From JAGWBJ01 sp964291465 (GTDB taxonomy: Bacteria; Chloroflexota; Dehalococcoidia; Lucifugimonadales; JAGWBF01), in assembly GCA_964291465.2 (NCBI GenBank), contig OZ219940.1, positions 16,877-80,876 on the forward strand: a stretch of DNA of 64,000 nt, in the 5' to 3' direction. Under the pieces are notes generated by a model. It did no database searches and had not been told where the DNA came from. It saw only the letters and a list, made by a program, of their open reading frames with translations. Each line of letters starts with the position of its first letter. Position 1 is the stretch's first letter. Positions 51,348 to 59,110 of this stretch are shown piece by piece. The position numbers and the translations under genes were made by a program.

Positions 51348-52496
51348 TCAGTAGCTGGCGGCCGGCGGGCACCGGGAGAGCCAGTCGTCCCCGATGACCC
51401 GGCCCACCTGCCAGACCCAGTCCTCGTAGTGGTATCCCAGCCACCTCACATACTGCAGCAGCTTGAGCCGGTCCGATGGAGGGAGAAGGTGGCACCACTG
51501 CTCCGAGGTTGGGATGAGTACCTGCCCGTCTCCGATGGCGTCGCCCTCTTCGGCGCCGTCGACCAGGGGGGCCAGCCAGCCAGGGATTGGGGGAAGCTCT
51601 CCGTTTTCGTGCTGGTACCGCTGGATCCAGTCGAGCTTGCTGGGGTCCACCGGCTCGGGCGTCGGCGTGTATGTCGGGGCCGGCGTCAGAGTCGGGGCCG
51701 GTGTGGGAGTGGCAGTGGGAGGCGGACCGACCGGCACGCCCTCGCCGGCGGCATCCAGCGCGGAGTCCAACCGGCCCTCCAGCACCTGGAGCCTGCCCTC
51801 GATCTGGCCCAGGGCCTCCAGGACCTCGTCCAAGGCCGGAGCGGGGTCGAGGGCCGCCCCTTGGAGAACGATGGGCGTGGGACCGGGAGTGGGACCGGGA
51901 GTGGGCACGGCGGTGGGAGCCGGGGTTGGAGTCCGCTCCCTGGTCGGAGCGGGGGTCGGACCCGCCGCCATCGAGACTGCTGGGCCGCCTCCCATGGGAT
52001 ACATGGCGGGACCGTTGTCATCGCCGCCGAAGTCCGGTGGATACACGAAGGCCACCACGAGTCCACCGGCCACCACCACGGCGACGCCGGCCACAAGGGC
52101 CATGCGGCGGGACGGCCGGGGGGGCAGCAGCCGCTTGAGCAGCCGGAGGACGGCCCGGGGACCCGAGGCCAGGCGCCTTCCCAGGGAGTCCAGGCCCAGG
52201 GAGTCCAGGGTGCCGGAGAGGAGTCTGGGCACTCGAAACCGGCGGGCGCTACCCCTGGCATTACGCCCCTCCGCCCTGTCATACTCGGCCCGTTTTTGGG
52301 GGTCACACAGGACCTCGTACGCCCTGGTGACGCGGTCCATCATTGAACCGTCCTCGGAATCGCCCTCCTCCTCGAACATCCCCTCTCCCGAGGACTGGTA
52401 CCTCACGACGAGCCTCCAGTAGGCTTCGTCGATGCTCTGGGCGTCCGCGTCGGGCGCCACCTCAAGGATTCTGTACAGGTCTTCCCGTTCTTCCAT
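51348..52496 (-). CDS. J-domain-like single-pass membrane protein with unknown external domain
   Basis: A 382-aa protein. Residues 5-75 resemble a DnaJ domain (EDLYRILEVAPDADAQSIDE, VTRAYEVLCDPQKRAEYD). The His-Pro-Asp loop that activates DnaK is absent: after LVVRY comes QSSGEGMFEEEGD. A basic stretch leads to one transmembrane helix (ALVAGVAVVVAGGLVVAFVY). A long Pro/Thr linker interrupted by a short coiled coil (about 200-300) follows, then a C-terminal external domain with Trp-rich LDWIQRYQHENGELPPIPGW and VRWLGYHYEDWVWQVGRVIG. The ATG at 52494-52496 has GGAGG about eleven bases away. It follows a 253-base gap with nothing recognised. Confidence 0.72.
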   Translation of the reverse strand: MEEREDLYRILEVAPDADAQSIDEAYWRLVVRYQSSGEGMFEEEGDSEDGSMMDRVTRAYEVLCDPQKRAEYDRAEGRNARGSARRFRVPRLLSGTLDSLGLDSLGRRLASGPRAVLRLLKRLLPPRPSRRMALVAGVAVVVAGGLVVAFVYPPDFGGDDNGPAMYPMGGGPAVSMAAGPTPAPTRERTPTPAPTAVPTPGPTPGPTPIVLQGAALDPAPALDEVLEALGQIEGRLQVLEGRLDSALDAAGEGVPVGPPPTATPTPAPTLTPAPTYTPTPEPVDPSKLDWIQRYQHENGELPPIPGWLAPLVDGAEEGDAIGDGQVLIPTSEQWCHLLPPSDRLKLLQYVRWLGYHYEDWVWQVGRVIGDDWLSRCPPAASY

Positions 52497-52749
52497 GACT
52501 GGCCGGTCCTCCGAGGTTGGGAGGGAGTCCGCAACCCCTTGCCCAAATGGTACTCCGCTCGGTGGGAGGCGGCCCAAGACCATCGGACACGGGGTTTGGC
52601 CAGTTTAGGCCGGAAAGCAGGATGGGGTGAGAGGCGTGGGTCCGGTCGGAAGGGGGCTGGCGGAAGAGCACTGGGACAACACGGGATGACCGGCCAACGG
52701 CCCATGTTGCCAGAGAGGAACGGCTGCGGAGGGACGAATGAGGTGTCGG

Positions 52750-53409
52750 CTAGCCGGCGGTCTTCCGGGCGATCCTATCCTCGACGACGGCCTCGTAGTC
52801 GAACAGGACGGCCGACGCCACGGTGGCGACGAGGTCAGGGAGGTCCAGCTCGTCGAGCACGTCCCGCTTCAAGGAGAGCCACCGGTACTCCAGCTCCATC
52901 TGGGGCTCGACGAGACCGTCGGCCTCTATCTCTTCTCCCGCCCGGAAGTTCAGCTCACACGCCTGCAGGACCCTGGGGTCCCGGGGGTTCCACAGGGGTA
53001 TCCCGTACTTGCGGGCGATGATGGGCCGGTGGCCGTAGATGGTGCACGCCTCGTCCTTCAGCGCGGGGCAGGGGATGTGGTGACGGCCCGCCTTCGCACC
53101 CACCGACGCGCGGACCCTGCGGCTGTGGGACTCGATGTCCTCATCCTCGTCGACGTCGACCCCGGTCAGCTCCGCCAGGTAGGTCCGGGCCTTGTCCCTC
53201 ATCTCCCGCCTGCAGGCGGGGTCCAAGGCCTTGACGGCCCTGGAGATGTACGCCGCCTCGATGAGGCTGATGTGGAATATCTGGCTGCAGCAGCTCCCGC
53301 ACCCCTTGCGGCACTGCATCCGGTCGCTGAATATCCTGCTGACGCGGTCGAACTCGGAGTCCACCTCCGCCAGCAGCTTCTCGTATTGCCGGTAGATGCT
53401 CTCCAGCAC
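52750..53409 (-). CDS. YkgJ-family cysteine-cluster protein
   Basis: A 219-aa protein of the YkgJ/Fe-S or zinc-chelating cysteine-cluster family. The first cluster is MQCRKGCGSCCSQIFHIS and a second Cys pair is in HIPCPALKDEACTIYGHRPI, which ends with the usual RP(I/L)xCR-like segment (IIARKYG). Metal identity is uncertain. The start used is GTG at 53407-53409 with GGAGGG upstream; an ATG at 53442 would add 11 residues but has no ribosome-binding site. It is divergent from the RraA-like operon. Confidence 0.82.
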   Translation of the reverse strand: MLESIYRQYEKLLAEVDSEFDRVSRIFSDRMQCRKGCGSCCSQIFHISLIEAAYISRAVKALDPACRREMRDKARTYLAELTGVDVDEDEDIESHSRRVRASVGAKAGRHHIPCPALKDEACTIYGHRPIIARKYGIPLWNPRDPRVLQACELNFRAGEEIEADGLVEPQMELEYRWLSLKRDVLDELDLPDLVATVASAVLFDYEAVVEDRIARKTAG

Positions 53410-53470
53410 CGGTCGCCACCCTCCAGGTTGGTCGTGACGCATGCTAGCACAGGGGTGGGGGCGGGTCAAT

Positions 53471-53499
53471 TTGACACGGCGCCTCGCCACGGGTATCGT
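53471..53499 (+). promoter_or_regulatory. Promoter of the RraA-like/phosphotriesterase-like/ThuA-like operon
   Basis: Consensus TTGACA (53471-53476), a 17-base spacer and TATCGT (53494-53499) predict a start near 53506. This supports the TTG start at 53549 over starts farther upstream in the open frame. Confidence 0.65.
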
Positions 53500-53548
53500 G
53501 TGGTCGCAATCGTTTGTTCACGTAGATACACCGCTAGTGGAGGACGCC

Positions 53549-54235
53549 TTGATAACCGTGAACCCAAGCCCCGATACCCTGGATGAGGCCCTGGTGGAGG
53601 CCTACCGCCACGTCGCCCCCACGAACCTGGGCCACGCGCTGGAGTCGGGCATGGGCCCGGAGATACGGCCCATCTGGCGTCCGGTCAAGCTGGTGGGCCC
53701 GGCGCTGACTGTCCAGACCACGCCCGACGTGACCGCCGCCATGGGCGAGGCCACGAAGATCGCCCGCCCCGGGGACGTGCTGGTGATCAACAGGGCCGGG
53801 GACCTGCGCCACGGGTTCGTGGGTGAGTTCGCCTCCATAAGGCTCATCGAGGCCGGCATCATCGGCCTGGTGACCGACGGGCTCGTGTCCGACGTGGTGG
53901 CCATCGAGAGGATGAAGTTCCCCGTCTTCGCCGCCGGGCTGTCCGCCACGGTGGTCCAGCCATTGGCCGCCGGAAGGGAGCCCGAGGGCGCGGTGAACGT
54001 ACCCATCAGGGTCGGGGGCGTCATCGTGTCCCCCGGGGACCTTGTCATGGCCGATGACGACGGCGTGCTCATCGCCACTCCGGAGCAGGCCCGGGAGTAC
54101 CTCCTTTACTGCCAGGTGTTCGAGGAGTGGGAGACCTACGCCCGCAGCCAGCTGGCGGCTGGAAGGCTGCTCTCGGACGTCGCCAAGGAGCGCCAGGAGT
54201 TCGAGCGGCGGGCCTACGAGAAGGCCCGGAGCTAG
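53549..54235 (+). CDS. RraA-family aldolase/dimethylmenaquinone-methyltransferase-like protein
   Basis: A 228-aa protein of the RraA/HMG-aldolase fold. Family landmarks are GPALTVQTTPDVTAAMGEAT, GDVLVINRAGDLRHGFVGEF, GIIGLVTDGLVSDVVAIERM, KFPVFAAGLSATVVQP and the end SPGDLVMADDDGVLIATPEQ. In class II HMG/CHA aldolases the loop reads DGxVRD; here it is DGLVSD, so the substrate-contacting Arg is Ser while the metal-linked Asp remains. The start chosen is TTG at 53549, five bases after GGAGG. It begins a three-gene operon, and its substrate is probably a hydroxy-oxo acid. Confidence 0.85.
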   Translation: MITVNPSPDTLDEALVEAYRHVAPTNLGHALESGMGPEIRPIWRPVKLVGPALTVQTTPDVTAAMGEATKIARPGDVLVINRAGDLRHGFVGEFASIRLIEAGIIGLVTDGLVSDVVAIERMKFPVFAAGLSATVVQPLAAGREPEGAVNVPIRVGGVIVSPGDLVMADDDGVLIATPEQAREYLLYCQVFEEWETYARSQLAAGRLLSDVAKERQEFERRAYEKARS

Positions 54236-54255
54236 CCTGTCCCGGAGGGGGGACC

Positions 54256-55335
54256 TTGGCAACGATCACCACCGTCACGGGAGACCTGGACGCCTCGAAG
54301 CTGGGGGCCACCTCGGTGCACGAGCACGTGCTCCACGACCTGACCTTCTACCACCACGCCCTGTTCGAATATCCCCTGGAGCCCGACCAGGCCGCCCTGG
54401 CCGAGGCCAAGCTCACCATCGACAAGCTGGCCGTCTCCAAGAGGAACCAGTTCCTGATAAAGGACGCCCTCCGCCTGGACGAGGAGGAGGTGGCGGTGTC
54501 CGAGCTCAGGGACTTCAAGGCCGAGGGCGGGGACTGCATCGTCGACGTGACCGTGCCCGGCATGGGCCGGGACGTGGAGGCGTTGAGGAGGATAGCGGAG
54601 AAGGCGGAGATCAACCTGGTGGCGGCCACCGGTTGGTACGTCTCCATCTCCCACCCTCCTTATGTCAAGGAGAAGACCGCCGACGAGCTTGCGGCCATCA
54701 TGGTGGACGAGCTGACGGAGGGCATACGGGGCACGGACATCCGCGCGGGCGTCATAAAGTGCGCCGTCGGGGGTGTCACCGGCGACCCGAGAGCCCCCCT
54801 GGCCGACTACGCCATGCACCCCGACGAGGAGAAGGTCCTCAGGGCCGGCGTGCGCGCCCAGAGGGCCACCAACACCGCCATCACCCTTCACCCATGCATA
54901 TTCCGGCGGGACTGCCACGCCTACGTGGACGTGCTGGATGAGGAGGGGGCGGACCTGGACAAGTTCTGGATGAGCCACATGAGCGCGACCTACCCCGAGT
55001 TGGACGTGGACTACTGCCGGAGCCTGATGGACCGGGGAGTGAGCATCTCATTCGACAACTTCGGCTACGAGAAGTACTCGCAGATCACGGGCGGCACCAA
55101 CATACCGGACAAGGACCGGGTGAACGCCCTCGTGGAGCTTTGCCGCGCGGGCTACGACGGCAGGATCATGCTGGCCCAGGACAACGGCCAGAAGGACCGT
55201 CTCAAGACGTACGGCGGGGACGGCTACTCCCACGTCCTGCAGAACATCGTCCCCCAGCTCCGCAGACGCGGGGTGACCGAGGCCCAGGTCCGAAACATGC
55301 TGATCGAGAACCCCAGGCGCATGCTGGCGCGATAG
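54256..55335 (+). CDS. Phosphotriesterase-family metal-dependent hydrolase
   Basis: A 359-aa amidohydrolase-superfamily barrel of the phosphotriesterase/lactonase group. The first metal motif is SVHEHVLHD (HxH). The bridging Lys is probably in GVIKCAVGG, later His ligands lie in ITLHPCIFRRD and WMSHMSA, and the terminal Asp is in IMLAQDNGQKD. The end NMLIENPRRML is typical. The start is TTG at 54256 with GGAGGGG upstream, 20 bases after the RraA-like stop. Most family members are lactonases, so a lactone intermediate is a reasonable guess, not a proof. Confidence 0.9.
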   Translation: MATITTVTGDLDASKLGATSVHEHVLHDLTFYHHALFEYPLEPDQAALAEAKLTIDKLAVSKRNQFLIKDALRLDEEEVAVSELRDFKAEGGDCIVDVTVPGMGRDVEALRRIAEKAEINLVAATGWYVSISHPPYVKEKTADELAAIMVDELTEGIRGTDIRAGVIKCAVGGVTGDPRAPLADYAMHPDEEKVLRAGVRAQRATNTAITLHPCIFRRDCHAYVDVLDEEGADLDKFWMSHMSATYPELDVDYCRSLMDRGVSISFDNFGYEKYSQITGGTNIPDKDRVNALVELCRAGYDGRIMLAQDNGQKDRLKTYGGDGYSHVLQNIVPQLRRRGVTEAQVRNMLIENPRRMLAR

Positions 55336-55412
55336 GCCCCCAGACTCCCAGGCCGCCCCATGTCGCCGCCGCGCCGGGGGCCAACGGCGGTCCGACGACG
55401 GAGAGGAGGGAC

Positions 55413-56093
55413 ATGAGGCTACTGATCATCACCGGGGGAAGACACCCCTACGAGGAGTCCACGCCCGTCCTGGAGGGGTTCCTGAAAGCCGCGGGCCACG
55501 ACGTGACTGTCACCGACGACGCCCGCATCCTTTCCGACGGTCCCGGCATGAGGTCATACGACGCCCTGGTGTTCAACACCCTGAGGGAGGGCGACCTGGC
55601 CCTGGACGCCAGCCAGAAGGCCGGCATGAAGGAGTACATAAGCTCTGGCAAGGGTTTCGTTTGCATCCACATATCTGGGTGCGTCCCGGCCGACTGGAAC
55701 GAGTACGGCGACGTGACGGGCGGCGGGTGGGTGATGGGCCGGAGCTTCCATCCGCCCTACGGCAAATTCACCGTGAACGTAGCCAACGCCGACCATCCCG
55801 GCGCCGCGGGGATCACGGACTTCACGACCAACGACGAGCTGTACATGGACATAGACTACAGGGACGGCAACGACGTGTTCCTGTCGGCGGAGTTCGAGGG
55901 AGGGACCCTGCCCAAGAACAGGGTGGACGGGGAGCCGATGCACATGCCCGGCGGGACCTTCCCCTTGGGCTGGACCCGCCGGTACGGCGGCGGGAAGGTG
56001 TTCGTCACACTGCTGGGTCACGACGGGCTCAGCTTCAAGACCCCCGAGTTCCAGAGGATGGTGCTGAACGGGGTCGACTGGTCCACGTCCTAG
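55413..56093 (+). CDS. ThuA-like (trehalose utilisation family) protein
   Basis: A 226-aa protein with the class-I-glutamine-amidotransferase-like fold of ThuA proteins. Segments are RLLIITGGRHPYEESTPVLE, AGHDVTVTDD, YDALVFNTLREGDL, GKGFVCIHIS, MGRSFHPPYGKFTVNV, DHPGAAGITDFTTNDELYMD and GWTRRYGGGKVFVTLLGHDG. The last His is typical of the family. AGGAGG lies upstream of the ATG. It closes the operon after the phosphotriesterase-like gene (77 bases). ThuA-type proteins are often linked to sugar-derivative catabolism, but the reaction is not established. Confidence 0.87.
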   Translation: MRLLIITGGRHPYEESTPVLEGFLKAAGHDVTVTDDARILSDGPGMRSYDALVFNTLREGDLALDASQKAGMKEYISSGKGFVCIHISGCVPADWNEYGDVTGGGWVMGRSFHPPYGKFTVNVANADHPGAAGITDFTTNDELYMDIDYRDGNDVFLSAEFEGGTLPKNRVDGEPMHMPGGTFPLGWTRRYGGGKVFVTLLGHDGLSFKTPEFQRMVLNGVDWSTS

Positions 56094-56271
56094 GGATGCT
56101 CTGAACAACCTCAGGCCCCTTCCGGGCTATTGAGCCCAGCCTCCCACCCCGAACTCCGCGCGGGCAAGGAATCCTCTATTCCTTTTGCCTTGGGCGGTGG
56201 ACGGCAGCGGGCTCATTCAGACTACCCCTATATTGGGCCTCTACCCTGTCCCCGGCTCCCCGGCAGTCCCG

Positions 56272-56301
56272 TTGTGATTCGGAGGCGAGAAATGGTATAA
56301 T
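56272..56301 (+). promoter_or_regulatory. Promoter of the tRNA cluster
   Basis: TTGTGA (56272-56277), an 18-base spacer and consensus TATAAT (56296-56301), 24 bases before the first tRNA. Confidence 0.65.
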
Positions 56302-56324
56302 CCCCTGGTAGGGTAAGATTGCCT

Positions 56325-56411
56325 GCCGAGGTGGTGGAACTGGTAGACACGCCATCTTGAGGGGGTGGTGGGCGTAAGCCTGTGTGGGTTCGAATCCCGC
56401 CCTCGGCACCA
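56325..56411 (+). tRNA. tRNA-Leu (anticodon GAG)
   Basis: Acceptor GCCGAGG pairs with CCTCGGC, followed by discriminator A and an encoded CCA. The anticodon arm is CCATC-TTGAGGG-GGTGG with anticodon GAG, reading CUC. A long variable arm (class II) and the GGTTCGAATCC T-loop complete it. Confidence 0.95.
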
Positions 56412-56459
56412 GTGGCGAGGCACCGTTGGAGCCCCTGGGCAGCGGTGGGCATCCCTCGT

Positions 56460-56536
56460 GGCGACGTAGCCAAGTGGACTAAGGCGGAGGTCTGCAAAAC
56501 CTCTATTCGGCGGTTCGAATCCGCCCGTCGCCTCCA
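56460..56536 (+). tRNA. tRNA-Cys (anticodon GCA)
   Basis: Acceptor GGCGACG pairs with CGTCGCC; the discriminator is T (U73), typical for tRNA-Cys, and CCA is encoded. The anticodon arm is GAGGT-CTGCAAA-ACCTC with anticodon GCA. The T-loop is GGTTCGAATCC. Confidence 0.95.
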
Positions 56537-56550
56537 TACGAGCACCAGGA

Positions 56551-56591
56551 CGCGGGAGGAAGCCAGCCGACCCTCCCGCGTTTTTCTTTTT
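56551..56591 (+). terminator. Intrinsic terminator within the tRNA cluster
   Basis: CGCGGGAGG pairs with CCTCCCGCG and is followed by TTTTTCTTTTT. It is the best T-tract terminator in the window and lies between tRNA-Cys and the second tRNA-Leu. Confidence 0.88.
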
Positions 56592-56601
56592 GGCAAACGA
56601 C

Positions 56602-56687
56602 GCCGAGGTGGCGGAACGGTAGACGCGGCGGACTTAAAATCCGCTGCCCGCAAGGGCGTGTGGGTTCGAATCCCTCCCTCGGCACCA
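56602..56687 (+). tRNA. tRNA-Leu (anticodon TAA)
   Basis: Acceptor GCCGAGG pairs with CCTCGGC, then A and encoded CCA. The anticodon arm GCGGA-CTTAAAA-TCCGC gives anticodon UAA. The class II variable arm and T-loop GGTTCGAATCC are present. It lies 15 bases after the terminator's hairpin T tract ends region, so it needs read-through or an unseen promoter. Confidence 0.95.
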
Positions 56688-56783
56688 TAGCACCGTCCGC
56701 AGCCGTCGTTGTAAGTACGTGTCCTTGGCACCCATACGGCCGAGCCTCCGGGGCATCATCCTCATTGATGGGCGACACGTGAA

Positions 56784-56812
56784 TTGACAGGGGTACTACA
56801 CTAACCTATACT
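56784..56812 (+). promoter_or_regulatory. Promoter of the NO VEIN-like/PIN module
   Basis: Consensus TTGACA (56784-56789), a 17-base spacer and TATACT (56807-56812), about 45 bases upstream of the first start codon. Confidence 0.8.
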
Positions 56813-56818
56813 ACGATA

Positions 56819-56833
56819 AGTACACTAAGTACT
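56819..56833 (+). promoter_or_regulatory. Operator-like palindrome at the transcription start of the module
   Basis: AGTAC (56819-56823), five bases, GTACT (56829-56833) form a symmetric site at about +1 to +15 of the predicted transcript. Related AGTAC or GTACT elements recur at 56714-56719 and 56793-56797. Such a site is what an autoregulated toxin-antitoxin-like unit would carry; the binding protein is unknown. Confidence 0.45.
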
Positions 56834-56853
56834 GGCTATGTGAGGCGCCTAGC

Positions 56854-57789
56854 GTGATGGAGCCATCGCCAGCTACATTCTGGGAGCATGTCTACGACCT
56901 GCGCAAACGTGGGTTGATCCCCCGCGTATGGAAGACCGGGCAGCTCGGCAGGTTCCTGGAGCGCCCCGAGGGTCCATACGCTCCGGGAACGGTAAGAACG
57001 GACCCTTTCAACTACAGCATTTCGCTGGAGGGAGACAGGATCGGATTCTTCGTCATGAAAGGAGAGGCCCCCAAGGCGTGGCGGGTAGGACGGGGGCAGT
57101 TCCAGCTGATCTCGGACCCCGAGGACGACATGTCGACCCGGGAGTCCGAGCTGAGCCTGGCGATAGAGCGGGCTGATGAGCTCAGGTCAAAGAAGAGGCC
57201 AAGAACCTACCGTCAGAAGGAAGCTGCCCCGTCGGTCCTCGACGACCCCGGTCAGCCCACCGCACGCACCGAGCCCGCGCCCAGCTTTCCCGACCCGTAT
57301 CCGTCGATACCGGTGACCCTAACCTCATCAGAACGTCAGGCCCTGGCCGGACATAGCATGGAACGGCGGGCCCTGTACATCGTGCACAAGCACCTCAGGG
57401 ACAGGTATGGTGGCCGGGCCAGAATCGAGGAGGACCAGGAGGGCGCGGACCTCAAGGTATCCATAGGCGATAAGACTGAGAGAATAGACGTGAAGGGCAC
57501 AGAATCACCCACCATAGCATGGCAACAGCTGAAAGTGTCCAGTCAGGAGTCGCACGACGTTCTGAAGAGTGGTGGTGCGTCGATGTATCGAGTTGTCGAC
57601 CTCGGAGGCGCCAATCCGCGCATCTACGTCTTGACGTACGGCCGGCACTTCACCCTGGAGCCCGAACCCAGATGGGCCGTGAAGCTAATCGAGCCCAAAG
57701 ACGACCGATACCCCCTGAGAGGGGAGCCTTATCGGTACGACCTCCCGTACGACCCGGTAGCGGTGGACGAGTGGGAGGTCCGGGAGTGA
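56854..57789 (+). CDS. Protein with C-terminal NO VEIN/DUF3883-like nuclease-fold domain
   Basis: A 311-aa protein. Residues about 165-265 resemble the DUF3883/NO VEIN C-terminal domain: MERRALYIVHKHLRDRYGGR, EEDQEGADLKVSIGDKTERI, DVKGTESPTIAWQQLKVSSQ and MYRVVDLGGANPRIYVLTYG. Asp199 and Asp212-Val-Lys214 fit a PD-(D/E)xK nuclease-like core. The N-terminal 90 residues (FWEHVYDLRKRGLIPRVWKT, YSISLEGDRIGFFVMKGEAP) are a separate unrecognised domain, joined by a charged linker. It has its own promoter. The stop overlaps the PIN gene by four bases. The start is GTG 56854, with an ATG the next codon. Confidence 0.72.
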   Translation: MMEPSPATFWEHVYDLRKRGLIPRVWKTGQLGRFLERPEGPYAPGTVRTDPFNYSISLEGDRIGFFVMKGEAPKAWRVGRGQFQLISDPEDDMSTRESELSLAIERADELRSKKRPRTYRQKEAAPSVLDDPGQPTARTEPAPSFPDPYPSIPVTLTSSERQALAGHSMERRALYIVHKHLRDRYGGRARIEEDQEGADLKVSIGDKTERIDVKGTESPTIAWQQLKVSSQESHDVLKSGGASMYRVVDLGGANPRIYVLTYGRHFTLEPEPRWAVKLIEPKDDRYPLRGEPYRYDLPYDPVAVDEWEVRE

Positions 57790-58178
57790 TCGCGCTGGAC
57801 ACCCACGCCTGGGTGTGGTGGACCGTCGACCCTGATCGACTGAGCGAAAGGCAGCGTCGGGAGATCTCCAACAACGAGGGCGACCGGATAGGCGTCAGCG
57901 CCATCTCCTGCTGGGAGGTGGCCAAACTTTGCCAGTACGGACGCCTGGCATTGCCCGTTGGGCTGCCCGAGTGGTTCCACGTAGCGCTGCAGTATCCGGG
58001 CATCTCACTCTTGGACCTGACACCCGAAATCGCCATCGAATCGACCGTCCTGCCAGGAAGCTTTCACCGGGACCCTTCCGACCAGATCATCGTCGCCACG
58101 GCCAGAGTGCACCGCTGTCCCCTTGTAACCTCCGACGACAAGATATCCGCCTACCCCCACGTGCAGACGGTGCGGTAG
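57786..58178 (+). CDS. PIN-domain protein (VapC-like)
   Basis: A 130-aa PIN-domain ribonuclease-like protein. Acidic positions are Asp5 (IALDTHAWVWW), Glu44 (SAISCWEVAKL), Asp96/Asp99 (FHRDPSDQIIVATAR) and Asp117/Asp118 (LVTSDDKI), the usual quartet of VapC-type toxins. The GTG start overlaps the preceding stop codon (GTGA), so translation is coupled to the nuclease-fold gene. No VapB, Phd or AbrB-type antitoxin gene is next to it, which makes the upstream 311-aa protein the only candidate partner. Confidence 0.83.
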   Translation: MIALDTHAWVWWTVDPDRLSERQRREISNNEGDRIGVSAISCWEVAKLCQYGRLALPVGLPEWFHVALQYPGISLLDLTPEIAIESTVLPGSFHRDPSDQIIVATARVHRCPLVTSDDKISAYPHVQTVR

Positions 58179-58239
58179 CTGCCTGTGGCGTGACCCGCCC
58201 AAGAGGGCGTCTCTACGTGACCGGGCCTGGGGCCGGGTG

Positions 58240-59106
58240 TCAGGCCCCCCTGGTCCAGTCGTACCGGGGCTTCCACCCCAGGAGCCGGGCCGCCTTCTCG
58301 GTGCTGATGACGCTGGCGTTGGCCTCCAACCGTCCCCGGACCTCGACTCGATGGCCGAAGTTGGCCCTGATCAGGTCCATGGTGGGCTCCTCGAACCTGT
58401 TGGAGGGCTGGGCCAGCAGAAACGCCTCGTGGCCCTGGGTCTCCGCTTCCAGCGCCAGCACGTGGGCCTCCGCCACGTCCCGGGGGTCGGCATACGCCCA
58501 CATCACCAGGGTCAGGGGGTTTTCCGGGGTGGGCGCCGGCCACGGGAACCGGGCCTGCTGCTCGGGGAACACCACGTTGGTGAAGCGAAGGCTGACCACG
58601 GAGGTGGATGAGCTTCGGGCGACCATCTGCCCGATGACCTCCCCGACCTGCTTCGACAGGCCGTAGGGCTCGAAGGGCATCATGGGGTGTTCCTCGTCCA
58701 GGGGCAGATAGAGGGGAACGAAGGCTTCCCCATCGTGGGCCCAGCCCATCCCGAAGGCGCTGGAGGAGAAGACCACCCGCCGCAGCCCCTTCTCCGCCGC
58801 AGCGGTCACCACATTGAAGGTGCTCTCGACATTGTTCTCGAAGATCTCCCGGGGGTCGGCCCGGAGGGGCCCGGGGATGGCCCCCATATGGACCACCGCT
58901 TCGGCGCCGTCGAGGAGGCCCTTCACCACCTCCGGGTCCAGAAGGTCGCCCTGGACGACCTCCGCGGAGGGGTCGTCCGAGGGCAGCCTGTCCGTGGCGA
59001 CGACCTCGTAGCCCCGCTCCCGGAGGAGGCGGGCCACGAGCCTTCCCAGCCGTCCAGCGGCGCCGGTCACCACCACCGGCCCGGCCGGCCGGGCAGGCGA
59101 GGCCAT
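58240..59106 (-). CDS. NAD-dependent epimerase/dehydratase family protein
   Basis: A 288-aa extended short-chain dehydrogenase. The nucleotide-binding motif is VVVTGAAGRLGRLVARLL, the cofactor-discriminating strand end is ATDRLPSDD, and GDLLDPE, VVHMGAIPGP, VFSSSAFGMGW and PYGLSKQVGE (catalytic Tyr-x3-Lys) follow. The sequence resembles the uronate-dehydrogenase or NAD-dependent sugar-epimerase groups. It starts four bases after the stop codon of the RdhA-like gene, so they are co-transcribed. Substrate unknown. Confidence 0.88.
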   Translation of the reverse strand: MASPARPAGPVVVTGAAGRLGRLVARLLRERGYEVVATDRLPSDDPSAEVVQGDLLDPEVVKGLLDGAEAVVHMGAIPGPLRADPREIFENNVESTFNVVTAAAEKGLRRVVFSSSAFGMGWAHDGEAFVPLYLPLDEEHPMMPFEPYGLSKQVGEVIGQMVARSSSTSVVSLRFTNVVFPEQQARFPWPAPTPENPLTLVMWAYADPRDVAEAHVLALEAETQGHEAFLLAQPSNRFEEPTMDLIRANFGHRVEVRGRLEANASVISTEKAARLLGWKPRYDWTRGA

Positions 59107-59110
59107 GCTC

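Noticed and set aside
52497..52749. Gap before the YkgJ-like gene
   Set aside because: No open frame with coding character, RNA gene or strong promoter was seen on either strand.
56094..56271. Imperfect GGCAAGGAAT/ATTCC..TTGCC hairpin after the ThuA-like gene
   Set aside because: It could be a terminator, but the stem needs a two-base bulge and there is no T tract, so it was not listed.
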